Positions 33,678 to 45,160 of a stretch of DNA of 64,000 bases are shown piece after piece. The notes beneath the pieces were generated by a model that was given only the letters and a program-made list of their open reading frames with translations, had not been told where the DNA came from and ran no database searches. Source of the DNA: Lysobacter oculi (GTDB lineage Bacteria; Pseudomonadota; Gammaproteobacteria; Xanthomonadales; Xanthomonadaceae); assembly GCF_003293695.1 (NCBI RefSeq), contig NZ_CP029556.1:2304001-2368000 (forward strand), written 5' to 3'. Positions within the stretch are counted from its first letter, which is position 1. The number at the start of each line of letters is the position of its first letter. The position numbers were made by a program, and so were the translations under genes.

Positions 33678-34964
33678 ATGAGCGGCGTGGCCACCCGCGT
33701 CACCGCCGCCCGCGTGCTGGATGCGGTGCTGCACCGTGGCCGCTCGCTGAAAGCCGAACTCGCCGCCGCGCTGCCGAAGCTGCCCGACCCGCGTGACCGC
33801 GCACTGGTGGAAGCGGCGGTGATGGCCGCGCTGCGCGAACACGGCCGCTATTCGGAAGCGCTCGCGCAGTGGATGGCGAAGCCGCCGGGCCCGAAGGATG
33901 GCCTGCTGCGCGCCCTGCTGTACGTCGGCTTCGCGCAGCTGGATGTGATGAAGATGCCGCCGCATGGCGCGGTCGATGCCACCGTCGAAGCCGCGCGTTC
34001 GCTCGGTCTCGCGCGGCAGGCCGGCATGGTCAATGCGCTGTTTCGCCGCGCACTGCGCGAATCGATGCCGGTGCCGCGCAGTGATGCCGCCTGGCCGGCC
34101 TGGTTGGCCGCACGCATCCGCGATGCCTGGCCGGATGACGCCGAAGCGATCTTCGCCGCCAGCGCCGAACAGCCGCCGATGTGGCTGCGCGTCAATCGCC
34201 GCAAGCTGTCGCGCGAGGCCTACGCCGCCAAACTCACCGAAGCCGGCATCGAGCACATCCCGGTGGAAGGGTTGGACGATGCGATCCGCCTCGACGCCGC
34301 GCTGCCGGTGGATGCGCTGCCCGGTTTCCACGCCGGCGAAGTGTCGGTGCAGGACGGCAGCGCCCAGCGCCTCGCCGACGCGCTCGACCTGCCCGCCGGC
34401 GCGCGCGTGCTCGACGCCTGCGCCGCGCCCGGCGGCAAGGCCGCGCACCTGGCCGAGCGGCATCCCGATGCGCGCATCGTGGCGATCGATGTCGATGCCC
34501 GGCGCGTGCGGCGGATGGAAGGGACCTTCGCGCGGCTCGGTCTCGACATCGCCTCGCGCACCGCCGATGCCACCGCGCCCGATGCCTGGCACGCAGGCGA
34601 GCAATTCGACGCCATCCTCATCGATGCACCCTGCACCGCGACCGGCATCGTCCGCCGCCAGCCGGACGTGCTGCTGCACCGGCGCGAAAGCGATGTCGCG
34701 CAGCTCGCCGATCTGCAGACGCGGATGCTCGATGCGCTCTGGCCGCTGCTGAACACCGGCGGCGTGCTGGTCTACGCCACCTGTTCGATCCTGCCGGAAG
34801 AAAACGCGCAGCAGGTCGAGCGCTTCCTCGCCCGCACCGCCGACGCGCGGCTTGAACCGCTGGATGCGCGCTTCGGCCGCGATACCGGCCACGGCCAGCA
34901 GCGCCTGCCGGGCGAGGCGGCGATGGACGGCTTCTTCTACGCCCGCCTCCGCAAGACCGCCTGA
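33678..34964 (+). CDS. rsmB: 16S rRNA (cytosine-967-C5) methyltransferase RsmB
   Basis: 428 residues: an N-terminal NusB-like RNA-binding domain (about 1-145) and a C-terminal SAM methyltransferase with CAAPGGKAAHLAE near 250, the DAPCTATGIVRR motif near 315 and the catalytic Cys in YATCSILPEENA near 365. It starts 3 bp after fmt, so def-fmt-rsmB is one operon. Confidence 0.95.
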   Translation: MSGVATRVTAARVLDAVLHRGRSLKAELAAALPKLPDPRDRALVEAAVMAALREHGRYSEALAQWMAKPPGPKDGLLRALLYVGFAQLDVMKMPPHGAVDATVEAARSLGLARQAGMVNALFRRALRESMPVPRSDAAWPAWLAARIRDAWPDDAEAIFAASAEQPPMWLRVNRRKLSREAYAAKLTEAGIEHIPVEGLDDAIRLDAALPVDALPGFHAGEVSVQDGSAQRLADALDLPAGARVLDACAAPGGKAAHLAERHPDARIVAIDVDARRVRRMEGTFARLGLDIASRTADATAPDAWHAGEQFDAILIDAPCTATGIVRRQPDVLLHRRESDVAQLADLQTRMLDALWPLLNTGGVLVYATCSILPEENAQQVERFLARTADARLEPLDARFGRDTGHGQQRLPGEAAMDGFFYARLRKTA

Positions 34965-34986
34965 GCGCTTCGCTATCCTCGGCGCG

Positions 34987-36681
34987 ATGAACGAGACCGA
35001 TGCCCGCCGCGAGCGCCTGTTTTTCTGGCTGACCGCCATCGTCCTGCTGTTCGCCGGGCTCGGCCTGCGCGATCCCTGGCCGGCCGACGAGCCGCGCTTC
35101 GCCCTCGTCGCCAAGCAGATGGTCGAAAGCGGCCAGTGGCTGTTCCCGATGCGCGGCGACGAGCTGTATCCGGACAAGCCACCGTTGCTGATGTGGCTGC
35201 AGGCGGTCTTCCTCACGCTCACCTGCAGCCTGCGCCTGTCCTTCCTCATGCCCTCGCTGCTGGCGGCGCTCGGCACGCTGGCGCTGGTGCGCGACCTCGG
35301 CAAGCGCCTGTGGAACGTGGAAGCCGGCGCATATGCATCGTGGGCGTTGCTGTTCGCGCTGCAGTTCACCTTCCAGGCCAAGCGCGCGCAGATCGATCCG
35401 CTGGTGGTTTTCTGCATCACCCTGTCCGTGTACGGCCTGCTGCGCCATCTGCTGCGCGGGCCGGACCTGCATTGGTGGCTGCTGGGTTGGTTCGCCGCCG
35501 GCCTGGGCGTGATCAGCAAGGGCGTCGGCGTGGTCGCGTTGCTGGTTCTGTTGCCCGCCGCGTTCGCGTGGTGGCGGCAGTGGCCGGGCATCGGGCGCGT
35601 GCGTGGCCGCGAATGGCTCGGCGGCGTGTTGATGTTGCTGCTGCCGGTCCTGCTCTGGCTGCTGCCGATGCTGCTCGCGGTGCAGGCCAGCGGGGATCCC
35701 GCGCTGCAGGGCTATGCCGACAACATCCTGCTCAAGCAGACCGCCAAGCGTTACGCGAACGCGTGGCACCACCACCAGCCGTGGTGGTACTTCGGGATGG
35801 TGATGGCGACGCAATGGCTGCCGGCCATCGCCGCCGTGCCCTTCGTCGCGCCGCGCTGGCGCGAGGCGCTGAAGGCACGCGATCCACGCATCCTCCTGCT
35901 GCTGGGCTGGGTGGCCTGCGTGCTGCTGTTCTTCTCGCTGTCCAGCGGCAAGCGCGAGGTCTACATCCTGCCGGCGCTGCCGATGCTGTGCGTGGCGATG
36001 GGGCCGTGGTTGCGCGATGTCGCATCCCGGCGTGGCGTGCGCATCGGGGCCTTCGTCGCCGGGCTGGCGTTCGCGTTGCTGCTGCTCGGCGCGGGGCTGG
36101 CGGTGGCGCTCGGCCAGCCGTCGTTCGAAGCGAAGCTGGCGGCGATCCGCGGCACGGTGGATGGCGATGCGCTCGGCTGGATGCTGGCTGCGATCGGCGG
36201 CGCCGGCACGCTGGCCGCGCTCGCCCTGCGCCCGAAGCGCGGCGTCGCGGCGTTGTACGCGGTACTGGCGGCGTTGTGGCTGGGCTACAGCTTCATCGGC
36301 TACCCGCTGTTGAACGACGACAGTTCATCGCGCGGCCTGATGCATGACGTCGGCCAGCGCATCGGCCCGGACGCGGAACTCGCACTGGTCGCGTGGAAGG
36401 AACAGAACCTGCTGATGGCCGACCGCCCGGCGCGCACCTTCGGCTTCCGCCGCGATCCCGCTTCGCAGCTGCGTGATGCGCGCGCATGGCAGGCGCAAGC
36501 GCCGCAACAACGCTGGCTGCTGGTGCAGGACATTGCGCAGGACGGCTGCATCGACGAAAGCCGCGTCATCGACATGGGCATCTACAACCGCCGCCACTGG
36601 TGGCTGGTGCCGGCGCCGGCGATGCGCGCCGGCTGCGTGCCGAAGCCTGCTTCAGCGACTGCGGGCGAGCTCACGGAGTAG
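34987..36681 (+). CDS. ArnT/PMT-type lipid-linked sugar glycosyltransferase
   Basis: 564-residue integral membrane protein of the GT-C/PMT_2 type. After the first helix is the DPWPADEPRFALVAKQMVES motif typical of ArnT-like enzymes (catalytic Asp-Glu). About 12 membrane helices fill residues 10-440, and a soluble tail follows. ArnT transfers aminoarabinose to lipid A; here the donor is unknown, and no arn genes are near. The last 30 bp overlap the converging GT2 gene. Confidence 0.85.
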   Translation: MNETDARRERLFFWLTAIVLLFAGLGLRDPWPADEPRFALVAKQMVESGQWLFPMRGDELYPDKPPLLMWLQAVFLTLTCSLRLSFLMPSLLAALGTLALVRDLGKRLWNVEAGAYASWALLFALQFTFQAKRAQIDPLVVFCITLSVYGLLRHLLRGPDLHWWLLGWFAAGLGVISKGVGVVALLVLLPAAFAWWRQWPGIGRVRGREWLGGVLMLLLPVLLWLLPMLLAVQASGDPALQGYADNILLKQTAKRYANAWHHHQPWWYFGMVMATQWLPAIAAVPFVAPRWREALKARDPRILLLLGWVACVLLFFSLSSGKREVYILPALPMLCVAMGPWLRDVASRRGVRIGAFVAGLAFALLLLGAGLAVALGQPSFEAKLAAIRGTVDGDALGWMLAAIGGAGTLAALALRPKRGVAALYAVLAALWLGYSFIGYPLLNDDSSSRGLMHDVGQRIGPDAELALVAWKEQNLLMADRPARTFGFRRDPASQLRDARAWQAQAPQQRWLLVQDIAQDGCIDESRVIDMGIYNRRHWWLVPAPAMRAGCVPKPASATAGELTE

Positions 36682-37416
36682 GCGGTACTTCAACGCCGCA
36701 TAGCGCATGTGTTCGCGATGGAAGGCGATGCCGCTGCGGCCATCCAGCGCGCCGCCCTGCAGGATCAGATTCTTCAACGCATAGGCCGCCGCCGCCAGCA
36801 GGCCGCGCCCGGGCCATGCGGTATTGCCACGCGCGGCCCGCGCTTCGGCCCACAACCGCGCGTACTTGCCGAGCTTGCCGCGGTATTCGGCGCTGCTGCG
36901 CGCGGTGTCGTGCTCCAGGCGGATGCGCGAGGGTTTGACGACGCGGCCTTCGACATCCAGGTATTCGTGCACCGGCACGTCGGCATGACGCAGGTCGGCG
37001 CGGAACAGGCGATGCACCGGCTCGCGTGCGAAGCTGCCGAAACGCATCGGCTGGCCCAGCCAGTGCGTGCGACGTTGCAGCGTCCAGACATCGGCCTGTT
37101 CGATGTCGCCGGCGAACAGGCTGCCCAGTTCGGCATGGGCATCGGCTTCCAGCCATTCGTCGGAATCGAGCAGCAGCACCCACGGCTTTGACGCCATTGC
37201 GATCGCCGCGTTCTTCTGCCGCGCGAAGCCGTCCCAGCCGCGATGTTCGACCCGTGCGCCGAGATCGCGCGCGATCCGCACGGTGTCGTCGGTTGAGCCG
37301 GAGTCGAGCAGGATCACCTCGTCGCAGACCGCCACCAGCGAGGCGATGCAGCGGCCGATGCGGTCGGCTTCGTTGTGGGTGATGACGACGCCCGAGATCG
37401 GCAGCGGTGCGGACAT
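36652..37416 (-). CDS. Family 2 glycosyltransferase (LPS core glucosyltransferase-like)
   Basis: 254 residues of a GT-A fold enzyme. The N-terminus reads GVVITHNEADRIGRCIASL; DSGSTDDT lies near 40 and the DXD-like LLLDSDEW near 84. The GWDGFARQKNAAI phrase is the pattern of WaaE/KdtX-like LPS core transferases. It probably adds a hexose to LPS inner core or to another envelope glycan at the cytosolic face. Divergent from a GT4 enzyme, 64 bp apart. Confidence 0.85.
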   Translation of the reverse strand: MSAPLPISGVVITHNEADRIGRCIASLVAVCDEVILLDSGSTDDTVRIARDLGARVEHRGWDGFARQKNAAIAMASKPWVLLLDSDEWLEADAHAELGSLFAGDIEQADVWTLQRRTHWLGQPMRFGSFAREPVHRLFRADLRHADVPVHEYLDVEGRVVKPSRIRLEHDTARSSAEYRGKLGKYARLWAEARAARGNTAWPGRGLLAAAAYALKNLILQGGALDGRSGIAFHREHMRYAALKYRLLRELARSR

Positions 37417-37480
37417 GGCAGGGTCAGCGGGAAGCGGGCGCCAGTATAGGAAACCGGCGGCGCTGCTAACCTGCGCGGCC

Positions 37481-38602
37481 ATGGAACAGCTCCCGTCCAC
37501 ATCGCGCCCGGTGCGCGTCATGCACTTCGTCACCGGTGGTTTTTCCGGTGGCGCGACCCAGGTCGCGATCGCGCTGGTGAATGCCGCGCTGGGCAGCGAG
37601 GCGGTCGAGCCGCTGCTGGTCCTTCGACGCAAATGGAAGACCGACCCGAAGCGCATCGACGAACTGCGCGCCGCCGGCACGCCGGTCGAAGTCGTGCCCG
37701 GTGGCCTGCATGCGCTGACGATTTTCCAGCTGGTGCGGCTGTGCCGGCGCTGGAAGCCGGACGTGCTGGTCGCGCACGGTTTCAGTGAACACCTGTGGGG
37801 CCGTTACGCCGGCCTCCTCGCGGGCGTGCCGCACCTGGTGCACGTCGAACACAACACGCGCGAGCGCTACACGCGCGGGCGCCTCGCGCAGGCGCGCTGG
37901 CTGGCGAAGCGCACCGACCGCATCGTCGGTTGTTCGGAAGGTGTGCGCCTGCGCCTGCTGCAGATGGGGATGCCGCCTGACCGCACCCTCGCCATTCCCA
38001 ACGGCATCCGCCTCGACCCGTTCGCCGACGCCGGTGCGCAGCCGTTCGCCGCGCGCGAAGCGGGCATCGTCATGGTCGCGCGCTTCTCCGCGCAGAAGGA
38101 CCACGCGACCCTGATCCGCGCCGTCGCCCTGCTGCGCGAACGCGGGCTGACGCCGCGCCTGCAGTTCGCCGGCGCCGGCAAGCGCGGGCGTCGCGAAAAG
38201 CTGGATGCCCTTGCACGCGAGCTGGGTGTCGAAGCGCAGGTGGAATTCCTCGGGCTGGTGCGCGATGTGCCGCAGCGGTTGATGGCGCAGCGCATCTGCG
38301 TGCTGAGCACGCATTACGAAGGCATGCCGCTGGCCCTGATCGAAGGCATGGCCGCGGGCTGCGCGGTGATCGGCAGCGCGGTGCCCGGCGTGCGCGAAGT
38401 GCTGCGCGATGGCGAAGACGGCCTGCTGGTGCCGGAAAGCGATCCGGTCGCGATGGCCGACGCGCTGGAACGCCTGCTGCGCGATGAAGCCCTCGCCGAA
38501 CGCCTCGGCAGCGCCGCGCGGCGCACCGCGATCGAGCGCCACGGCCGCGCGTTGATGAACCAGCGCTACGAGGATCTCTTCGTCGGACTTGCCGGCCGCT
38601 GA
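37481..38602 (+). CDS. Family 4 glycosyltransferase
   Basis: 373 residues of a GT-B enzyme. The N-terminal Rossmann domain begins VMHFVTGGFSGGATQVA. The C-terminal one has the nucleotide-sugar site with AIPNGIRLDPF, VMVARFSAQKDHATLI near 200 and the EX7E segment THYEGMPLALIEGMAAGCAV near 285. Likely cell-envelope glycan (LPS or exopolysaccharide) synthesis. The ATG at 37481 is chosen for the normal N-terminus. Confidence 0.88.
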   Translation: MEQLPSTSRPVRVMHFVTGGFSGGATQVAIALVNAALGSEAVEPLLVLRRKWKTDPKRIDELRAAGTPVEVVPGGLHALTIFQLVRLCRRWKPDVLVAHGFSEHLWGRYAGLLAGVPHLVHVEHNTRERYTRGRLAQARWLAKRTDRIVGCSEGVRLRLLQMGMPPDRTLAIPNGIRLDPFADAGAQPFAAREAGIVMVARFSAQKDHATLIRAVALLRERGLTPRLQFAGAGKRGRREKLDALARELGVEAQVEFLGLVRDVPQRLMAQRICVLSTHYEGMPLALIEGMAAGCAVIGSAVPGVREVLRDGEDGLLVPESDPVAMADALERLLRDEALAERLGSAARRTAIERHGRALMNQRYEDLFVGLAGR

Positions 38603-38615
38603 GCCGGCGCGGCCA

Positions 38616-40166
38616 TCACCAGCGCAGCGCGCTCTTCGCCAGTCGCCTCGACAACACCTGCTGCAGCGATTCGGCGGCGGCCGGCGTGAGATAGGCGATG
38701 TGCAGCGAAGGCGACATCGCATTGGCGCCGGCGGTGTCCAGCAGCAGGCTGCGCATCCCGAACAGGCGGTCCAGCGGTGAGCGCGACAGCTGCAGCGCCT
38801 GCAGCTTGTCGACTTCGGCGAAGCGCCACTTCCGCGACCACCAGCCGCGCCGCACCGCGACCAGCGCGCCTTCCAGGCTCCAGCCCGCGCACTGCGCCGA
38901 CTTCCACGCCAGGAACGCCGACCACGGCAGCCACAGCAGCAACATCGCGCCCCATGCACCGAAGCGCCACACTAGCCCGGCGGTCACCGGCAGCACCCAC
39001 AGCAAATCGCCCAGCCAGATCCGCAGCCACGCCAGCCGGTGCAGAGGTTGCCAACCCGACGGTGGCCACTGCACGCCCGGCAGCAGATGGTGGATCAGCG
39101 CCTCGCATTGCGCGGGCGTGGCGATCGGCGCCAGTTCGCGCAGGCCGCGTTGCTGCTCCTTGCCGCTGGCCTGCCCGCTGGCGGTGTCGATCGACAGTGC
39201 GCGGCGTTTCAGCAGCCGGTGCAGCACGCTTTCCCTCAGCGTCCAGGCCTGGATGCGCCGCTTCGGCACGCTGGTGCGCAGGCGGGTGAGCAGGCCGCGC
39301 ACCACGGTCAGGCGGCGGCCGGCTTCGCTGAGGGTGAAGCCGTGGTACTGCAGCAGCGACATCGCCACCGACAACAGGCGCAGCACGATGACGAACATCG
39401 CCAGCAGCGACATCACGCCCAGCGCGTAATCGGTCCAGCCGAAATGGTGGCTCTCGGCGTAGCCCGTGCCGGCCTTCAGCCAGCGCTCGCTGAAGTTGGC
39501 GAAGAAGCGCGACGAGCCCTGCGACAGCGCGGCGAAACCGCCCGCCACGAGCACCAGTCCGCGGTTCGACACCAGCCCGTGGCGGATGACTTCCATCGTC
39601 GGCATCTGCAGCAGGGTGTGCGAGGCGGCTTCGGGGACGGCCGCGCCGCCTGCCTCCGCCGCGACATCCCCGCCGTGTTCGCGCACCAGCCGTTCCAGCG
39701 CGATGGCCTTGTCGAAGCGCAGCACGCGCATCTCGGCTTCGGGTTTCTGGCCGCCGGCGGATTCCAGCCGCACCTCGGCCACGCCGAACACGCGATGCAG
39801 CAATGTCTGGTGCAGCGCCACGTTGTGGATCCGCGCGTAGGCGATCTGCCGCAGCTTGCGTTCCAAGAGGCCGCTGCGGATCTCGATGCGGTCGTCCAGC
39901 AGCCGGTAGCGGTAGGTGAAGTACTGCCACACCGACATAACGGCCAGCACGCCGACGCCGATCAGCGGCCACAGCTCGTTGCGGTCGCCGCGGCCGGCGA
40001 ACAGCAGCACCAGCAGCGGAACGATGAACTGCTTGAGGTGCTGCAGGGTCACGAACAGCCACGACCACGGATGCAGCCGGTGCTCCTCGCCGTCGATGCG
40101 CAGCGGTGCCGGATCGGTCGCCGTCGAAGCGGGCACCGGTGGCGGCACGGGCAACTCAGTCGTCAT
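38616..40166 (-). CDS. Bacterial PH-domain membrane protein (YdbT-like)
   Basis: 516 residues with pairs of membrane helices interleaved with bPH_2 (YdbS/YdbT) domains: one near 70-150 (YRYRLLDDRIEIRSGLLERK), others near 250-330 and 430-510. The family is membrane-bound and of unknown function. It overlaps the smaller YdbS-like gene by 11 bp, the two-gene arrangement seen in many bacteria, suggesting a complex. Confidence 0.82.
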   Translation of the reverse strand: MTTELPVPPPVPASTATDPAPLRIDGEEHRLHPWSWLFVTLQHLKQFIVPLLVLLFAGRGDRNELWPLIGVGVLAVMSVWQYFTYRYRLLDDRIEIRSGLLERKLRQIAYARIHNVALHQTLLHRVFGVAEVRLESAGGQKPEAEMRVLRFDKAIALERLVREHGGDVAAEAGGAAVPEAASHTLLQMPTMEVIRHGLVSNRGLVLVAGGFAALSQGSSRFFANFSERWLKAGTGYAESHHFGWTDYALGVMSLLAMFVIVLRLLSVAMSLLQYHGFTLSEAGRRLTVVRGLLTRLRTSVPKRRIQAWTLRESVLHRLLKRRALSIDTASGQASGKEQQRGLRELAPIATPAQCEALIHHLLPGVQWPPSGWQPLHRLAWLRIWLGDLLWVLPVTAGLVWRFGAWGAMLLLWLPWSAFLAWKSAQCAGWSLEGALVAVRRGWWSRKWRFAEVDKLQALQLSRSPLDRLFGMRSLLLDTAGANAMSPSLHIAYLTPAAAESLQQVLSRRLAKSALRW

Positions 40167-40665
40167 CGCGGGCGGGCTCGATGCGGCGGGCCAGCTGCGT
40201 GCGCAGCGCTTCGGCGTCCTGTGCGTCCAGGCAGGGCAGGCTGACCGAATGCTGCTGGGTGCCGGCGGTATGCACCACCAGGGTGGCGAGGTCGCGTGCG
40301 CGCTCCAGCGGGCCGCGTTTCACGTCGAGATGCTGCACGCGCGTCGTCGGCACGTGGGTCTCGCTCTGCCACAGCTGGCCCTTGCGCACGGCGAAGCCGT
40401 CTTCGTCCAGCTTCCAGCGGTAATAGCCGTGGCGACGCCCGCCCAGCCGCGCGCCGAACAACGCGCCCAGCACGATGCCGGCGAGCGGCCCGATCCAGAC
40501 CGGCGTGTCATGCATCGCATGCGCCAGCACGCCCGCGCCGATGCCGACGCCCAGGCCGACGAAGCCGAAACCGATCGCATGGCTCAGCCGGAAAAGCGGG
40601 CGGCCCCGCGCCGGCAGCGGCTGCCAGACATCGGGGTGGACAACGGAAAGCGTTTCGGCGGGCAT
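40156..40665 (-). CDS. Bacterial PH-domain membrane protein (YdbS-like)
   Basis: 169 residues: two adjacent membrane helices at about 28-75 and one bPH_2 domain after them (YYRWKLDEDGFAVRKGQLWQ, then HVPTTRVQHLDVKRGPLER). Partner of the larger PH-domain protein directly downstream. Function unknown. Confidence 0.82.
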   Translation of the reverse strand: MPAETLSVVHPDVWQPLPARGRPLFRLSHAIGFGFVGLGVGIGAGVLAHAMHDTPVWIGPLAGIVLGALFGARLGGRRHGYYRWKLDEDGFAVRKGQLWQSETHVPTTRVQHLDVKRGPLERARDLATLVVHTAGTQQHSVSLPCLDAQDAEALRTQLARRIEPARDDD

Positions 40666-40730
40666 GGCGCGATGTCCGGTGCGGATGACCGCGCCAGCCT
40701 AGCCGGTTTGCGCGACCGTCCGCCGTGCCA

Positions 40731-41642
40731 TCAGTAACAATCCGGCCAATAGGGATTGGCGAAGGCGCTGCCTTCCGGCTGCAGCGACCAGCGCTTGTAC
40801 GTCCACTGGTACTGCGCCGGCGCGCGCCGGACGATGGCCTCGATGCCCGCGTTCAAGGCCGTCGCCGATGCCAGCGCATCGCGGCTGGCGATCACGGGCG
40901 GCGCGGCTTCCACATGCAGGGTGAAGCGCGGCCCGTCGCCCTGGCGCTCGCACCAGGCGTAGAGCACCTCGGCGCCGGTGCGTTCGGCCAGGCGCCCGAC
41001 CAGCGTCATCGTCGACGCCGGCACGCCGAAGAACGGCGCCCACACGCCATCGCCCTGCTTCGGCTGCTGGTCGGGCAGGATGCCGACCACGCCGCCACCC
41101 TGCAGGCGCTTGAACAGCTGGCGGATGCCGATGCCTTCCGCGCGTATCTGTTCGACACGGTCCTCGTCGCCCTGCGCCTCGCGCACCCGGCGCAGGAAGG
41201 CCTCGACCGTCGCCGATTCCGGCGGCGCGTAGAGGATCGACAGCGGCGTCTTCCTCGCCAGCCAGCGGTTGAGCAGTTCCCAGTTGCCGTGGTGCGGCGC
41301 GGCCACGATCAGCCCGCGGCCGCTGGCCAGCGCCGCATCGAACAGCGCCACGCCGGGGCCTTCGTCGAGCAGGGACAGGCTGTCGGCGGCCGGGCGCGTC
41401 CAGATCCGCAGCGTCTCGAACGTCTGCCGGCCGGTGCTGCGCAGCGCGGCGCGGTGCAGGTCGGCGCGTTCGCCCGGCGAGAGCTCGGGGAAGGCGAGTT
41501 CCAGCCCGCGCATCGCCACCCGGCTTTCGCGCGCATCGCGGCGCCGCCAGAAACCGGCCAGCCCGTCGCCCAGCGCACGCAGCACCCGCCAGGGCAGGAG
41601 ACCGGTCAACCGGGTCAGTGTGTAGAGCAGGGGCGCACGCAT
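40731..41642 (-). CDS. Lipid A biosynthesis (KDO)2-lipid IVA acyltransferase-like protein
   Basis: 303-residue LpxL/HtrB-family acyltransferase. The HX4E catalytic motif is visible in [14 protein letters not shown] near 125, and [14 protein letters not shown] near 190 matches the conserved second block. One hydrophobic segment is near the N-terminus. It would transfer a secondary acyl chain to lipid A at the inner membrane. The ATG at 41642 is chosen; an upstream in-frame ATG 8 codons earlier is possible. Divergent from dtd. Confidence 0.88.
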   Translation of the reverse strand: MRAPLLYTLTRLTGLLPWRVLRALGDGLAGFWRRRDARESRVAMRGLELAFPELSPGERADLHRAALRSTGRQTFETLRIWTRPAADSLSLLDEGPGVALFDAALASGRGLIVAAPHHGNWELLNRWLARKTPLSILYAPPESATVEAFLRRVREAQGDEDRVEQIRAEGIGIRQLFKRLQGGGVVGILPDQQPKQGDGVWAPFFGVPASTMTLVGRLAERTGAEVLYAWCERQGDGPRFTLHVEAAPPVIASRDALASATALNAGIEAIVRRAPAQYQWTYKRWSLQPEGSAFANPYWPDCY

Positions 41643-41727
41643 CGTGCGGAGTGTAAGCGGCGGCATCGACATCCCGCCCCGGGCTGGGGATGATGCGGCC
41701 TCCCCGTTGCCCGTCCGGCGAGGCCGC

Positions 41728-42168
41728 ATGCTTGCCCTGATCCAGCGCGTGACCCGTGCCCAGGTGGATGTCGAAGGCGAAACCGTCGGCCGCATCGGTC
41801 CCGGCCTGCTCGCCCTGGTCTGCGCCGAGCCCGGCGACGACGACGCGCGCATCGCGAAGATGGCCGCCAAGCTGCTCGCCTACCGGGTGTTTTCTGACGA
41901 GGCCGGGCGGATGAACCGCTCGCTGGCCGATGTGGGCGGCCAACTGCTGCTGGTCAGCCAGTTCACCTTGGCCGCGGATACCGCCTCCGGCCTGCGCCCG
42001 AGCTTCAGCACCGCCGCCGCGCCTGAAGAAGCTGAACGGCTTTATCTGCAACTGGTGGAGGAATGCCGGACACGCCATGCGCCGGGGGTGGAAACCGGCC
42101 GGTTCCGTGCCCATATGGAAGTCAGCCTGGTCAACGACGGCCCGGTGACCTTCCTGCTGCGGACCTGA
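41728..42168 (+). CDS. dtd: D-aminoacyl-tRNA deacylase
   Basis: 146 residues, usual length. It starts [20 protein letters not shown]. The [17 protein letters not shown] motif near 78-94 and the Gly-cisPro-like NDGPVTFLL motif near 137 are both present. It frees D-amino acids mischarged on tRNA. 63 bp before rpoD. Confidence 0.96.
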   Translation: MLALIQRVTRAQVDVEGETVGRIGPGLLALVCAEPGDDDARIAKMAAKLLAYRVFSDEAGRMNRSLADVGGQLLLVSQFTLAADTASGLRPSFSTAAAPEEAERLYLQLVEECRTRHAPGVETGRFRAHMEVSLVNDGPVTFLLRT

Positions 42169-42192
42169 ACCCCCGCGCGGGCGCACCACGGG

Positions 42193-42198
42193 TATAAT
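42193..42198 (+). promoter_or_regulatory. Possible -10 box of rpoD
   Basis: A perfect TATAAT lies 34 bp upstream of the rpoD ATG in very GC-rich DNA. No good -35 hexamer is seen at the right distance, so this is a weak call. Confidence 0.35.
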
Positions 42199-42231
42199 TG
42201 GGGGTTCACTTCCGCTCAGGTGGCAGCCCGC

Positions 42232-44097
<1,866 letters not shown>

Positions 44098-44123
44098 CGC
44101 TGCGCGCATCGACCGCAACGCAT

Positions 44124-44153
44124 CGAAGCCCGCCGCAAGGCGGGCTTCGTGTT
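44124..44153 (+). terminator. Intrinsic terminator of rpoD
   Basis: Perfect 11-bp stem CGAAGCCCGCC / GGCGGGCTTCG (44124-44134 and 44139-44149) with a GCAA loop, followed by TGTTGG (short T-rich). Confidence 0.75.
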
Positions 44154-44181
44154 GGTGGCGACGTTAGAATCTCCCCGCTGC

Positions 44182-44254
<73 letters not shown>

Positions 44255-44593
44255 GATCCCGGGTGCGCGATGAACGGGCATGTTCTGGAAAGAGTGGTTT
44301 GGCCGGAATGGCCAACTTGTCGTTGCCAGAGAACATAAATCGGCCGATATGGGGCTTGGGTGCCCATGCTGGCGCTCATTGCCTTAGCTGCCGACCCAGA
44401 GCGGCCATCGAAGCCGTGATGCAGTTGCCAAGTCGAGGATTGGAAACCGGGAGCTTTTCGACGCCCATAGCCCGTCCGATCGCATCCAAATAGTCCGCTG
44501 GCGCGTACTTACCGGGACGACCCCCCGGTAATTGTTACGATGGCCGTGCGCAACTCCCTCCAACACATCACCGAATTCAAGGCTGGAAGACGT
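44255..44593. other. Non-coding left edge of the island
   Basis: 339 bp without a supported gene. The first 25 bp resemble the start of ddpX (ATGAACGGGCATGTTCT-like) and may be a relic of the ancestral downstream sequence. The rest is less GC-rich, with the predicted sigma promoter at 44482-44507 near its end. Confidence 0.5.
44482..44507 (+). promoter_or_regulatory. Predicted ECF-sigma promoter of the sigma/chrR operon
   Basis: GCATCC (44482-44487), 16 bp, CGTA (44504-44507), with AAA right after the first box. The same two boxes at the same spacing stand before the desaturase operon (46669-46694). The ATCC -35 and CGTA -10 style fits ECF promoters, so the sigma factor probably drives its own gene. 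Confidence 0.55.
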
Positions 44594-45160
44594 ATGTCCA
44601 TGGCGGATGCGCCAATACAGGACGCTACGTATTGGTCCTGCGCGATGTCAGCGGTCGCCTCCGCGCGGGATCGTGACAGCTTCATGCGCATCTACGATCA
44701 TTTCATGCCGCGCCTCTGCGTATACCTGAAGGGGTTGGGAACGCCGCCGGCAGTCGCCGAGGAGCTGGCGCAGGAGAGCCTGCTGCGGCTTTGGCAGAGC
44801 GCCGCCAGCTACGATCCGCGGCGAAGCGCGGTCAGCACGTGGTTGTTCCGCATTGCACGCAACCTGTCCATCGACCGGGCGCGTCGCCTGCGCTACCAAA
44901 CCGCGCAGGAGAAGACCCTGCACTTGTTCGAGGTCGTGCCCGAGCCCAATACCGTGGAAGAACACGCCGACACGGCGGTACTGGAACGGCGGATCCAAGC
45001 GCTTTCGCCCGTGCAGGCGCGCTTGATCCGGATGTCCTACTTCGAGGCGAGGAGCCACCAGGAGATCGCCAACGAGCTCGGCATGCCGCTGGGTACCGTC
45101 AAATCCCACCTGAGGCGCGCATTCCAACGCCTGCAGGGCGAACTGGGAGTCGTGCCATGA
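44594..45160 (+). CDS. ECF sigma factor paired with ChrR
   Basis: 188 residues. Sigma region 2 has AVAEELAQESLLRLWQSAAS near 60 and STWLFRIARNLSIDRARRLR near 85; region 4 has LSPVQARLIRMSYFEARSHQ and a helix-turn-helix with LGMPLGTVKSHLRRAF at the end. Pairing with a ChrR-type anti-sigma (4-bp overlap) places it with the RpoE-ChrR singlet-oxygen sigma factors (ECF11 type). The ATG at 44594 is preferred; an in-frame ATG at 44540 lies closer to the promoter. GGAAG precedes it. Confidence 0.88.
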   Translation: MSMADAPIQDATYWSCAMSAVASARDRDSFMRIYDHFMPRLCVYLKGLGTPPAVAEELAQESLLRLWQSAASYDPRRSAVSTWLFRIARNLSIDRARRLRYQTAQEKTLHLFEVVPEPNTVEEHADTAVLERRIQALSPVQARLIRMSYFEARSHQEIANELGMPLGTVKSHLRRAFQRLQGELGVVP